A DNA stretch of 64,000 nt from Clostridia bacterium (GTDB taxonomy: Bacteria; Bacillota; Clostridia; Oscillospirales; Acutalibacteraceae): the NCBI GenBank assembly GCA_017436285.1, contig JAFSDL010000006.1:1-64000 (forward strand), read 5' to 3'. The position numbers were made by a program, and so were the translations under genes. Below, piece by piece: positions 54,507-63,731 of this stretch. Numbering within the stretch: position 1 is the stretch's first letter; each line of letters opens with the position of its first letter. The notes beneath the pieces are model-generated. The model did not search any database and was not told the origin of the DNA. It saw only the letters and a program-made list of their open reading frames with translations.

Positions 54507-56708
54507 ATGTCAACAATAAAAGATGCAAAATTTATAAAAGAAGCCGTTGATTTTGGTACAATTGTTCCTGTTTTCAAAAAGGTTATCTGGCTTGATAAAA
54601 AAATCAACAAGGCAACTCTTTTCTGCTCTGCTTTAGGTTATTATGAAGCATACCTCAACAGTCAGCGAGTGGGCAAATTCATTTTTGCTCCCGGTTGGAC
54701 CACCTACGGAAAAAGATTGCAATATCAGGAATACGATGTAACATCAATGATGGAGGAGTGCAACGTTCTTGAAATTGCGGTTAGTAACGGTATGCGTTTC
54801 CACGGTAACCCCCACGAAAATTACGAAAGCATTACCTGTAAGGAATCTGCTCTTATTGCAGGTTTAAAAATCGAATATGCAGAAGGAACAGAGGATTTTA
54901 TTCCTACTGATTCAACCTGGGAATGTGCAAAAAGCAACATTCTTGATTCATCTGTTTATAACGGTGAAGCTGTTGATTTTACCTTTAACACAGACGAAAG
55001 CTTCCCTGTTAAAGAGCTTCCTGACGTTAATAAAGAAATCCTTATTGCTACCGAGGGTGAAGAGGTTCGCGAAATGGCTACTCTTAGTGCAATAAAGCTT
55101 ATTACAACCCCCAAGGGTGAAATGGTTATTGACTTCGGTCAGAATCTTACAGGCTATGTTGAATGGGTTGTTCCTCAGAGAAAGGGTGCCGAATTCACTA
55201 TTTCTCACGCAGAAATTCTTGATAAGGATGGCAATTTCTATACAACAAATCTTCGCAGTGCAAAAGCACAGGTAAAAGTAATTTCAGACGGTAACGAAAG
55301 AGTTTATAAGCCTCATTTCTCCTTTATGGGCTTCAGATATATCAAGCTTGAGGGCTTCAACAGGGATGAAATTAACCTTGATAATTTCAAGGCAATCGTT
55401 GTTTTCTCAAATATGAAAAGAACGGGCTATTTCGCTTGCGGACACGACCTTATTCAACAGCTTTATGAAAACATTGTATGGGGTCAGAGAGGCAATTTCC
55501 TTGATGTTCCCACGGACTGCCCCCAGCGTGACGAAAGACTCGGCTGGACAGGTGATGCTCAGGTTTTTGCAAGAACCGCATCAACCACATACAGAACAGA
55601 TAAATTCTTTAAAAAATGGCTTCACGACCTTGCTTGTGACCAAAGAGAAAACGGAGCAATTACTGATGTTTGCCCCGACCTGCTGAGATGGGAATCCCAC
55701 GGTTCTTCCGCCTGGGCAGATGCAATTGTGGTTGTTACATATTGGGTTTACAGAACATACGGTGACACTCAGGTAATCAAGGACCAGTTTGAAGCTATGA
55801 AAAAATGGATTCTTTTTATGGAGGCAAACGGTTCAGAAAGGGGTCTTTTTGACAAGCATCCCCACCATTTCGGTGACTGGCTCTCACTTGATGCAGGCGA
55901 CGAAGCAACGGGCGGTCTTACAGATAAAAATCTTATCGGCACTGCTTACCTTGCATATTCAAACTCACTCTTTATTGAAATGGGTAAGGTTATCGGTGAG
56001 GATATGAGCTATTTTGAAGAGCTTTATGCACTTACCGTTAAAAAATACAGAGAAAAATATATTGATACAGGTAAAACTGAGCACGAAACCCAGACCTCAA
56101 ACGTTCTTGCTCTTTACTTTAATCTTACAGACAAGCCTGAAAGAGAGGCAGAAAAGCTTGTTAAGGATATTGAAGCCTGCGGACATCTTAAAACAGGATT
56201 TGTCGGCACACCCTATCTTCTCCATACCTTAACTAAAATCGGCAGAACCGACCTTGCATACAAGCTTCTTTTCAGAAAGGAATTCCCCTCATGGCTCTTC
56301 CCTGTAACAAAAGGCGCAACAACTATGTGGGAGCGTTGGGACGGTATGAAAAAGGACGGCACCTTTGCAACTCCCGAAATGAACTCATTTAACCACTATG
56401 CTTATGGCTCTGTTGGTGACTGGCTCTACACAACCGTTGCAGGTATTGACAGCGATTTCAACGAGCCTGCATACAAGCACATTATTTTCCGCCCTCTTCC
56501 CTGCAAGGAATTAGGCTATGCAAAATCAAGAATTCTCACAGAGAATGGTGAAGTTATTTCCTCCTGGGAATACACAGGTAATGGTGACGAATGTAAATTC
56601 AGCTTCACAATTCCTAACGGTTCACACGCAACCCTTTACCTTGACGATGAAGAATACGAATTTGAAAGCGGAACATATACAACTGTTTTTGAATATAAAG
56701 GATATTAA
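54507..56708 (+). CDS. Alpha-L-rhamnosidase, GH78
   Basis: 733 residues. Beta-sandwich domains precede the (alpha/alpha)6 catalytic barrel, whose signature DVPTDCPQRDERLGWTGDAQ is near residues 332-351. ATTMWERWDGM follows later. It removes terminal L-rhamnose from plant glycans or glycosides. No signal peptide is visible, so it works on imported material. AGGTG precedes the ATG. A terminator follows the stop. Confidence 0.93.
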   Translation: MSTIKDAKFIKEAVDFGTIVPVFKKVIWLDKKINKATLFCSALGYYEAYLNSQRVGKFIFAPGWTTYGKRLQYQEYDVTSMMEECNVLEIAVSNGMRFHGNPHENYESITCKESALIAGLKIEYAEGTEDFIPTDSTWECAKSNILDSSVYNGEAVDFTFNTDESFPVKELPDVNKEILIATEGEEVREMATLSAIKLITTPKGEMVIDFGQNLTGYVEWVVPQRKGAEFTISHAEILDKDGNFYTTNLRSAKAQVKVISDGNERVYKPHFSFMGFRYIKLEGFNRDEINLDNFKAIVVFSNMKRTGYFACGHDLIQQLYENIVWGQRGNFLDVPTDCPQRDERLGWTGDAQVFARTASTTYRTDKFFKKWLHDLACDQRENGAITDVCPDLLRWESHGSSAWADAIVVVTYWVYRTYGDTQVIKDQFEAMKKWILFMEANGSERGLFDKHPHHFGDWLSLDAGDEATGGLTDKNLIGTAYLAYSNSLFIEMGKVIGEDMSYFEELYALTVKKYREKYIDTGKTEHETQTSNVLALYFNLTDKPEREAEKLVKDIEACGHLKTGFVGTPYLLHTLTKIGRTDLAYKLLFRKEFPSWLFPVTKGATTMWERWDGMKKDGTFATPEMNSFNHYAYGSVGDWLYTTVAGIDSDFNEPAYKHIIFRPLPCKELGYAKSRILTENGEVISSWEYTGNGDECKFSFTIPNGSHATLYLDDEEYEFESGTYTTVFEYKGY

Positions 56709-56744
56709 AAAATAAAAGTCCACCTCGTGTGGACTTTTATTTTT
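56707..56744 (+). terminator. Terminator of the GH78 gene
   Basis: AAAATAAAAGTCCAC and GTGGACTTTTATTTTT pair across a five-base loop. Confidence 0.9.
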
Positions 56745-56864
56745 AGTTGAAAGTGGCAAATGGGAAATGGAAAGTTTCGGGACCTGCGGTCAGCATTATA
56801 TTATAATGTTTGGAAGCGAAGCTTCCCCTAAATTTTCCACTTTCCATTCTCAATTTGCAACTTA
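56745..56864 (+). repeat. Heptad-repeat locus 5
   Basis: Left tract AGTTGAA, AGTGGCA, AATGGGA, AATGGAA, AGTTTCG; core GGGACCTGCGGTCAGCATTA and GTTTGGAAGC-gaa-GCTTCC; right tract TTTTCCA, CTTTCCA, TTCTCAA, TTTGCAA. Confidence 0.8.
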
Positions 56865-56865
56865 T

Positions 56866-56899
56866 AAAAATCGCCACCCTCTCGGGTGACGATTTTTTT
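56866..56899 (-). terminator. Terminator of the ABC exporter genes
   Basis: AAAAATCGCCACCC and GGGTGACGATTTTTTT pair across TCTC; works on either strand. Confidence 0.85.
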
Positions 56900-58694
56900 A
56901 GTTTACATACTTTTCTGCCTGAAGATTAAACATTTCGGCATATTTTCCGTTTAAACTCATTAACTCCTCGTGGCTTCCGCTTTCAATTATTTTTCCCTTT
57001 TCCAGCATAAAAATTCTGTCTGCGTGGCGGGTTGTTGAAAGTCTGTGGGAAATGAAAACGATGGTTTTATCTGTTGCCTGAGTCATCATAGCGTGGTTGA
57101 GCTCGTATTCTGAAACAGGGTCAAGGTTCGCAGAGGGCTCATCAAGAACAACATAGGGGCAATCCTTGTAAAATGCTCTTGCGATTGCAATTTTTTGTTG
57201 CTCACCACCTGAACGCATAAGTCCCTCTTCATCAAACTCTCTTAAAAGAATTGTTTGAAGCCCATCGGGTAATTCCTTATCAAAGCCTACTGCTTTAAGA
57301 GCCTTCCATACTCTTTCTTCATCATATTCCTTTGAAAGAGCAACGTTTTCTCCCACAGAGGCAGAGAAAATCTGAAAATCCTGAAATACTGCGGCAAAAC
57401 GGTCACGGTGGGAAGCAACTGTTTCCTCACGGATATCTCTTCCGCCGATTTTAATAGCACCATCTTTAACATCATAAAGTCGCAGCATAAGATTCGTTAA
57501 AGTTGTCTTACCTGCACCGTTATAGCCAACAAGGGCTACCTTTTCGTATGGCTTTATTTCAAAGGAAATTCCGTCCAAGGAATTATTATCGTTACCCTCG
57601 TAGGAGAAAGTAATATTTTCAACAGAAATTGTTTCAGGCTCGCCACATTCGGCAATATGTGTGCCGTCTGTGATTTTTTCTTTTTCTGCTAAAAATGTTC
57701 TGCACTTTTCTATCATTTTTGAACGCTCGGTAAAACCACGAACACTGTAAACAGTAAGATATAAAATACTTCCGCCGATTAAAAGTGCGCCATTAAAGGT
57801 TGCAACAAAATCACCTGCCGACATATTCCCTGTTACAATGGTCTGATAGCCGATATATAATCCGAGAACAAGCACAAAACCGATTGCACGGATGCCGATA
57901 TCCTGAATATAGAAAAGTATATCAAGCTTTTTAACATATTTCTTTTGGGTGCCGATAACCTCATCTGCACTTTCATTGAAACGCTTTCTTAAGAGTGGAT
58001 ATATTCCGCTTGTTCTTATTTCTCCTGCATAGTCAGGTAAATAGAAAACCCGGGCAAAATAATCGCCCTTGCGATGCTTTTCAGTAACTTCTTCACGGCG
58101 TTTCATTTGCAAATTTCCTGTATATCTTCCCATAGGAATGAACACAGCCACAAATAAAATAACTATCAGCAAGCAAACAGGGTCAATTGTCAGAACCACA
58201 CCTGCAATTGCCAAAAAGGAAATTATTTCACCAACATACCCTTTTACCATACCTAAAATATATCTGAGGCTATCTGATGAGCTTTCTATAGCCAAAATGA
58301 AATCGCTGTAATATGTGGGGTCATCATACCTTTGCAAATCAAGCTCTGCCGCTTTTTTATAGAACATTGTTTGTATTCCGTAGTCAAGCTTTTCCCGTTC
58401 ACGATGAACAAAAAGCTCAAAGAATACAGAGGTTGAAACCTCACCCAAGACAAGAACACCAACCATTAAAACAATGCCTAAAAGTATTTTTTTACTGTCG
58501 CCACCCTTCTGCACCTCGTCAATAACAAATTTCAGACCAATAACAGAAACAAGTCTTCCGGGTAATGTACTGAAAATATGCTGCAAAATTTCGCCTATTA
58601 CCAGAACAGGTGATACCTTGAACATTGTTTTGAGCATATAAAATATATTTGCTATTGTACTATGTGTAGCTTTTGCTTTATTATTTATTTTCAT
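56898..58694 (-). CDS. ABC exporter subunit, membrane plus ATPase
   Basis: 598 residues: an N-terminal six-helix exporter domain (about 1-330) and a nucleotide-binding domain with Walker A GYNGAGKTT, Walker B YVVLDEPSANLDP and signature RSGGEQQKI. It overlaps the upstream partner by four bases, so the two form a heterodimer, as in BmrCD. GGAGGG precedes the ATG. Export of drugs, peptides or lipids is possible; the substrate is not known. Confidence 0.88.
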   Translation of the reverse strand: MKINNKAKATHSTIANIFYMLKTMFKVSPVLVIGEILQHIFSTLPGRLVSVIGLKFVIDEVQKGGDSKKILLGIVLMVGVLVLGEVSTSVFFELFVHREREKLDYGIQTMFYKKAAELDLQRYDDPTYYSDFILAIESSSDSLRYILGMVKGYVGEIISFLAIAGVVLTIDPVCLLIVILFVAVFIPMGRYTGNLQMKRREEVTEKHRKGDYFARVFYLPDYAGEIRTSGIYPLLRKRFNESADEVIGTQKKYVKKLDILFYIQDIGIRAIGFVLVLGLYIGYQTIVTGNMSAGDFVATFNGALLIGGSILYLTVYSVRGFTERSKMIEKCRTFLAEKEKITDGTHIAECGEPETISVENITFSYEGNDNNSLDGISFEIKPYEKVALVGYNGAGKTTLTNLMLRLYDVKDGAIKIGGRDIREETVASHRDRFAAVFQDFQIFSASVGENVALSKEYDEERVWKALKAVGFDKELPDGLQTILLREFDEEGLMRSGGEQQKIAIARAFYKDCPYVVLDEPSANLDPVSEYELNHAMMTQATDKTIVFISHRLSTTRHADRIFMLEKGKIIESGSHEELMSLNGKYAEMFNLQAEKYVN

Positions 58695-60517
58695 TGCATT
58701 TCACCCTCCTTACCGTCTTTATAGCTTGAGGCTTGAAGAGTAAACATTTCGCAATAGTCCTTACCGCCTTGCATAAGCTCTTCGTGAGTACCGCTTTCAA
58801 TAACACTACCATTATCAAAAACATATATCCTGTCGGAAAGAACTGCACTTGAAAGCCTGTGGGAAATATAAATAACAGTCTTTTCCTTGGTTGCTTCAAT
58901 AAGACTTTCATACATCTGATATTCTGCAATAGGGTCAAGAGCAGAAGAGGGCTCATCAAGAATTGCCAGATCAAAATCCTTTGCAAACATTCTTGCGGTG
59001 GCAATTTTTTGTTGCTCGCCACCTGAAAGGCCTGTTCCCTTTTCATCAAACTCCCTTGTTAAGACAGTATTCTCTTTCTGCGGGAGCTTTTCAACACAAC
59101 TATCTGCACCACTATTTTTAATTGCGCCTTTTACAATTTCTTTGTCTTTATCGCCTATTAGCTCCCGACAAAGAACATTTTCAGAAATAGTTAATGCAAA
59201 AACCTTATAGTCCTGAAAAACAGTTGCAAGCCTTTGACGAAGAGAGGCAATGTCATATTCCTTGATATTCACATCATTGTATAAAATTTCGCCACTATCC
59301 GCATCATAAAATCTTAAAAGAAGCTTTACAAATGTTGTCTTACCTGCTCCGTTTTTACCAACAACTGCAACGGTTTCTCCCCTGTTAATTTTAAGATTAA
59401 GATTTTTGAGAGATTCTTTTTCAGCACCGGGGTATGTAAACGAAACATTTTTAAATTCAAGGCTTTCCAAAGCTCCTGCTTCTTTAGTTCCGTTAATCAC
59501 CTTGCAATCATATTCAAGGAACTCTTTTAAATTAGCAAAATATTCTGCCTCTCTGCGAACATCGGAAACTGCTTCGCACACATCATTAAAAACATCCTTC
59601 AGATTGCTCATAGCAGTCATAATTACAGAAAAATCCGAAACTGCCAAATCGCCCTTTACGGCAAAACGATATGCAGCATAAACATAGGTTGCTGCAACAG
59701 GTAAGGCTTTACCGAAAAAGCCGGACATTGTTTCAAAAAATGCGATTTTCCAACCGTATTTTTTTATAATTTCTCTGTTGTGGTCAATGGCAGTTTTAAA
59801 ACGGGCGTGCATAACTTCAAAAATGCTTGAGGTTCTCATATCCTTTGCAAACTCTTTGAGAAAAACAGTTCTTTTTACATAAGCCTTTGAACGCTTATGC
59901 TGTGTCATTTCTTTATCCTTTTTAACCTCAAGCTTTCCTTTGATTGTTTGAAAAGCCAGAACAAACACAGATACAAGCAGAATTAATAAAATTTTCGGGT
60001 CAATAGAAATTACATAAATCACAAGAAAAATTCCTGTCAGACCGCCTGCAATAATATTTGAAAACTGCCAGGCAAAATATGCAACGTGGTCCTCGGTTAT
60101 AATTTCCGTTGCTCTTTTGTATTTATCGTAGAATTCAGGATTTTCGTAGCATTGCATATCTACAACAACTGCTTTTTGAAATATTTTATCGTTAAGCTTT
60201 TTATAAAAGGTTTTCCATTTGATTGAGCCATAATAATCCGAAAAGCAGTTTATTCCCGTTGCTATTAACTCAGAAGCAACGAGCATTAAAACAAGCAATG
60301 CATATTCCTTAAAGGTTCCGCCGTTTATTATTAAATCCAACAAAACCTTTAAAAACAAAACATCTTTGATAAATCCTGTAAAAAACCAAAAAGATGTTTG
60401 CATTGAAATCTGTGCCACCATCATTCGTGGTGCACATTGATTAATAATTTTCAATGCATAAAAGGTGTTTTTAAACATAGAAAATTTTTCTTTTTTCGTT
60501 TCTTTATTTTTTCTCAT
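58691..60517 (-). CDS. ABC exporter subunit, membrane plus ATPase, first gene
   Basis: 608 residues. The exporter membrane domain occupies about residues 1-340. The ATPase shows Walker A GKNGAGKTT, signature LSGGEQQKI and Walker B LAILDEPSSALDP. It is the first of two coupled genes, starting at ATG 60517 behind GGAGG. Its mRNA has a long leader (about 470 nt) with a small ORF, hairpin and terminator. Confidence 0.88.
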   Translation of the reverse strand: MRKNKETKKEKFSMFKNTFYALKIINQCAPRMMVAQISMQTSFWFFTGFIKDVLFLKVLLDLIINGGTFKEYALLVLMLVASELIATGINCFSDYYGSIKWKTFYKKLNDKIFQKAVVVDMQCYENPEFYDKYKRATEIITEDHVAYFAWQFSNIIAGGLTGIFLVIYVISIDPKILLILLVSVFVLAFQTIKGKLEVKKDKEMTQHKRSKAYVKRTVFLKEFAKDMRTSSIFEVMHARFKTAIDHNREIIKKYGWKIAFFETMSGFFGKALPVAATYVYAAYRFAVKGDLAVSDFSVIMTAMSNLKDVFNDVCEAVSDVRREAEYFANLKEFLEYDCKVINGTKEAGALESLEFKNVSFTYPGAEKESLKNLNLKINRGETVAVVGKNGAGKTTFVKLLLRFYDADSGEILYNDVNIKEYDIASLRQRLATVFQDYKVFALTISENVLCRELIGDKDKEIVKGAIKNSGADSCVEKLPQKENTVLTREFDEKGTGLSGGEQQKIATARMFAKDFDLAILDEPSSALDPIAEYQMYESLIEATKEKTVIYISHRLSSAVLSDRIYVFDNGSVIESGTHEELMQGGKDYCEMFTLQASSYKDGKEGEMQ

Positions 60518-60667
60518 ATTTCCTCCGTTAAAAATTTCGGTAAAATGTTAACGACTCACTTTACCTCTTTGGTTAATTTCCAGAGTTTGTGTGCTGATTT
60601 TTGAGATGAGAGGGACTCAAAAGCGCTTCGTTTCCTGCGTAACATAGTGGCTTGCCCTTTCAAAATT

Positions 60668-60762
60668 GTAAGGCATCGGCTTGCCTGTGCCGCACGATAA
60701 GGTTTGATAGAACAATAGCCTTACCAACTTTGTTCTGTGGTATGGGCAAGCCCATACCTTAC
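60668..60762. repeat. 95-bp element with terminal inverted repeats
   Basis: GTAAGGCATCGGCTTGCC (60668-60685) is the near-inverse of GGCAAGCCCATACCTTAC (60745-60762), 16 of 18 matching. The interior has AGAACAA/TTGTTCT. It looks like a small non-autonomous mobile repeat inside the exporter leader. A third GGCTTGCC lies just outside at 60651. Bases 60518-60667 show no gene. Confidence 0.7.
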
Positions 60763-60809
60763 GGTTATAGCTCTAACCAACAAAACGGTAATTTGCATAA
60801 AAAACAAAA

Positions 60810-60842
60810 ATTCTCCGAAAAGCTTAAACTTTCCGGAGAAAA
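60810..60842 (-). terminator. Terminator in the exporter leader
   Basis: On the minus strand TTCTCCGGAAAG pairs with CTTTTCGGAGAA across TTTAAG, followed by TTTTTG and TTTTTT. It is strong, and ends transcription after the small ORF unless prevented. Confidence 0.85.
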
Positions 60843-60863
60843 GGCATATATAAAATGCAACTG

Positions 60864-60923
60864 TCAGCAGGAAGCGGACACAATAACCGGATTGTTTTTT
60901 CTTGTTCTAACCATTTTCATCAT
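60864..60923 (-). CDS. 19-codon leader ORF before the ABC exporter
   Basis: ATG at 60923 with an AAAGGAG site nine bases upstream. It encodes MMKMVRTRKNNPVIVSASC and stops with TGA at 60864-60866. The mRNA around it can form a stem (60922-60937 with 60869-60884) that hides the ribosome site and start. A terminator follows at once. This is the arrangement expected of an attenuating leader peptide; a stand-alone small peptide gene is the alternative. Confidence 0.65.
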   Translation of the reverse strand: MMKMVRTRKNNPVIVSASC

Positions 60924-60991
60924 TATGTCCAGCTCCTTTCTTAATAATTTTTATTTGGGTTAATTTTTGCACCGACACGGAGTGCTACTTA

Positions 60992-61020
60992 AAGGTAACA
61001 CATATTCAAATATTTGTCAA
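60992..61020 (-). promoter_or_regulatory. Promoter of the exporter leader
   Basis: On the minus strand TTGACA (61020-61015), 17-base spacer, TACCTT (60997-60992). The dyad GCAC-n9-GTGC (60969-60985) lies at the expected RNA 5' end. Confidence 0.6.
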
Positions 61021-61044
61021 GAAATGGAAATAAGTGCAAGATAA

Positions 61045-61181
61045 AAGTGGCAAATTGAAAGTTGAAAGTGGCAAGTTTCGGGTCTGCGACGCATTTTAAG
61101 CTTCGCAATTATTTTACTGCTTCTTCTACGGCGCATTTTTGCGCCTCTAAACTGGCGACTGGCAGCTGGCAACTGGTGGCT
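61045..61181 (+). repeat. Heptad-repeat locus 6
   Basis: AAGTGGC, AAATTGA, AAGTTGA, AAGTGGC, AAGTTTC then GGGTCTGCGACGCATTTTAA; the right tract at 61150-61181 reads ACTGGCG, ACTGGCA, GCTGGCA, ACTGGTG. GGCGCATTTTTGCGCC forms a hairpin between them. This locus lies between divergent genes. Confidence 0.8.
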
Positions 61182-61239
61182 ACATTTTGCTCATTGCATA
61201 TTAAATAAATATATGTTATTCTTTTCTTAGGTGATATAT

Positions 61240-61896
61240 ATGATTAAGCTTAAAGAAAACGATGTTATTCTCTTTCAGGGAGATTCAATAACTGATGGTA
61301 ATCGTGGTCGTCATTCCGACCTTAACCACGTTCACGGCCACAGCTATGCTTACATTGTTGCGGCTGAGCTTACTGCCGACAATATTGATAAAAATATTGA
61401 ATTTATAAATCGCGGTAACAGTGGTGACAGAATCTGTGACCTTTACGGCAGATGGAAGGAAGAATGCCTTAATTTAAAGCCATCAGTTCTCAGTATTCTT
61501 ATTGGTATAAACGATATGATTTTCAACTGGGAGCACCAATCGGGCTCTGACCCTGACAGATATGAGAAAATATACCGCCTTTTGCTTGATGAGGCAATTG
61601 AGCAAAATCCTGATACTCTTTTAGTTATTATGGAACCATTTTTTGGGGATAAAAAGGAACCCGAGCTTGATGAATATTTTAAAGCAGGCATTGGAGCATA
61701 TCAGGAAAAAGCCCAAAAAATCGCAGAGGATTACAATGCAGTTTTTGTTCCTCTGCAGGATTTATTCGATTCCTACAGAGATAAAACAGATATTTATAAG
61801 CTTCTTTGGGATGGCGTTCACCCCACAACTGCAGGACACCACCTTATTGCACAGCGTTGGAAGGATTGCGTAAAAGAAAAACTCGAAAACAGATGA
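61240..61896 (+). CDS. SGNH/GDSL hydrolase
   Basis: About 218 residues from ATG 61240 (AGGTG upstream). The Ser nucleophile (Ser16) is in FQGDSITDG, the Gly block at RGNSGDRI, Asn in IGINDM, and the Asp-His pair in DGVHPT (near residues 191-194). No signal peptide. Such enzymes remove acetyl or other esters; next to GH127 it may deacetylate plant oligosaccharides. Confidence 0.88.
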   Translation: MIKLKENDVILFQGDSITDGNRGRHSDLNHVHGHSYAYIVAAELTADNIDKNIEFINRGNSGDRICDLYGRWKEECLNLKPSVLSILIGINDMIFNWEHQSGSDPDRYEKIYRLLLDEAIEQNPDTLLVIMEPFFGDKKEPELDEYFKAGIGAYQEKAQKIAEDYNAVFVPLQDLFDSYRDKTDIYKLLWDGVHPTTAGHHLIAQRWKDCVKEKLENR

Positions 61897-61907
61897 GGTT
61901 ATTTGAT

Positions 61908-63719
61908 ATGAAAACAGTTAATTGCAAAAATATAAAAATCACAGATGGCTTCTGGAAGGTAAAGCAGGATATGGTGCGCGATGTTACCCTTAAATCTGTT
62001 TACGACAGATTCAAGGAAACTCATCGCTTTGACGCTCTTGACTGCATCTGGAAAGAGGGCGACCCTGATATGCCCCACGTTTTCTGGGATTCCGATATTG
62101 CAAAATGGATTGAGGGTCTTGCATACAGCCTCAACTATTCTGAAAACGAAGAGCTTGAAAAAATTGCTGACGAAGCAATTGAAAAAATATGCAAAAATCG
62201 TGATGAAAACGGATATTTTAACAGTCATTTTCTTGTAACAGGTGAGCGTTTTTCTGACAGGACAGAGCACGAGCTTTACTGTGCAGGTCATCTTATGGAG
62301 GCTGCAGTTGCATACTATGAGGCAACGGGCAAAAAGGCACTTCTTGATGCAATGTGCAAGTATGCTGATTATATTGAAAAATGCTTCGTGATTGAAAAGA
62401 GCGCAAAATTCATTACCCCCGGTCACCCCGAAATTGAGCTTGCACTTGTTAAGCTCTATGAAATCACAGGGGAAAAGCGTTACCTTGAGCTTTCAAAATT
62501 CTTTGTTGATAATCACGGTGCAAATCCCGACGACCAGCCAATGTACAGGGGCTGCAACGAGCTTTATAATCAGGATGACGTGCCTTTAAGAGAAAGAACA
62601 ACTGCAGACGGACATTGTGTAAGAGCCCTCTATCTTTTCTGCGCTATGGCAGACCTTGCATATCTTTACAACGATAAAGAGCTTTTTGAAGCGGCAGACC
62701 GTTGCTTTATGAACATTGTTGACAGAAGAATGTATATAACCGGCGCAACGGGTAGCACCTGCCACGGTGAATCCTTTACAATTGACTACGATTTACCGAA
62801 CAGAGATGCTTATGCAGAAACCTGCGCTTCAATTTCACTTGCATTTTTCGGCAACAGAATGATTAAGCTGAATCCCAACAGCAAATATGCGGATGCAGTT
62901 GAAAGGGTTATATATAACGGTGCACTTTCAGGTGTTTCAATGGATGGCAAGGGCTTTTTCTATGAAAACCCACTTGAAATTGATGTTGACTACAACAATG
63001 TCAATAAATGCACCGAAAGCGGAAAGCGATTCCCCATAACTCAGAGAAAAGAGGTTTTCGACTGCTCCTGTTGTCCTCCCAATGTTATAAGATTCATTTC
63101 AGGCATAGGCGAATATCTTTATTCATATACAGCTGACACTCTTTTTGTTAATCAGTACATAAGCTCTGATGCAGGAATTGAGGGTATGACTGTTTCACAA
63201 ATTACAGATTACCCCTCAACAGAGGAAGTTAAAATCAATATTAAAAATAGCAACAAAAAATATGTCGCTTTAAGAATACCCGCCTGGTGTAAGGACTTTG
63301 AAATCAACAAGGCTTACACTCTCAAAAACGGATATGCGTATATTGAAATTGCAGAAAATGACGAAATCCTTTTAACGCTTTCAATGCCCGTTAAATTTAT
63401 TTCTGCAAATAAAAGAGTGCACGACTGTGCAGGGCGCGTTGCAGTTATGAGAGGTCCTGTTGTTTATTGCCTTGAGGGTGTTGACAACGGTAAGGACTTG
63501 AACTCTATAAGAATTGATATTAAAGAAAAAACAGAGCTTTCGGAAAAAGAATTTTTAGTTCCGAACATAACTATTAAAGGCTATAAAGAGCCCGAAAACG
63601 AAAACCTTTATTTTGAAACAACTGAGGATTACATAGAAACCAAGCTTCAGCTTATCCCGTATTTTGCTTATGCAAATCGTGGTGAAACAGATATGCTTGT
63701 GTGGATTCTTAAAAAATAA
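61908..63719 (+). CDS. GH127 beta-L-arabinofuranosidase
   Basis: About 603 residues. The zinc/catalytic residues of the family are present: ETC (Glu near 304 and Cys near 306) and CSCCPPN (near 386). EHELYCAGHLMEAAVAYYEATG and SFTIDYDLPNRDAYAETCAS are typical of this family. ATG 61908 is preferred, with GAGG upstream, 11 bases after the SGNH gene. It removes beta-L-arabinofuranose residues from plant glycoproteins or oligosaccharides. Confidence 0.9.
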   Translation: MKTVNCKNIKITDGFWKVKQDMVRDVTLKSVYDRFKETHRFDALDCIWKEGDPDMPHVFWDSDIAKWIEGLAYSLNYSENEELEKIADEAIEKICKNRDENGYFNSHFLVTGERFSDRTEHELYCAGHLMEAAVAYYEATGKKALLDAMCKYADYIEKCFVIEKSAKFITPGHPEIELALVKLYEITGEKRYLELSKFFVDNHGANPDDQPMYRGCNELYNQDDVPLRERTTADGHCVRALYLFCAMADLAYLYNDKELFEAADRCFMNIVDRRMYITGATGSTCHGESFTIDYDLPNRDAYAETCASISLAFFGNRMIKLNPNSKYADAVERVIYNGALSGVSMDGKGFFYENPLEIDVDYNNVNKCTESGKRFPITQRKEVFDCSCCPPNVIRFISGIGEYLYSYTADTLFVNQYISSDAGIEGMTVSQITDYPSTEEVKINIKNSNKKYVALRIPAWCKDFEINKAYTLKNGYAYIEIAENDEILLTLSMPVKFISANKRVHDCAGRVAVMRGPVVYCLEGVDNGKDLNSIRIDIKEKTELSEKEFLVPNITIKGYKEPENENLYFETTEDYIETKLQLIPYFAYANRGETDMLVWILKK

Positions 63720-63731
63720 GGAGGTTTTATT

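Noticed and set aside
58691..60517. Exporter genes as part of a bacteriocin or RiPP cluster
   Set aside because: No modifying enzyme, no protease domain in the transporters, and only the 19-residue leader as a candidate peptide.
60652..60963. A 103-codon plus-strand reading frame
   Set aside because: It crosses the inverted-repeat element, the terminator and the antisense of the leader ORF, has no ribosome site, and its composition is unlike the neighbours.
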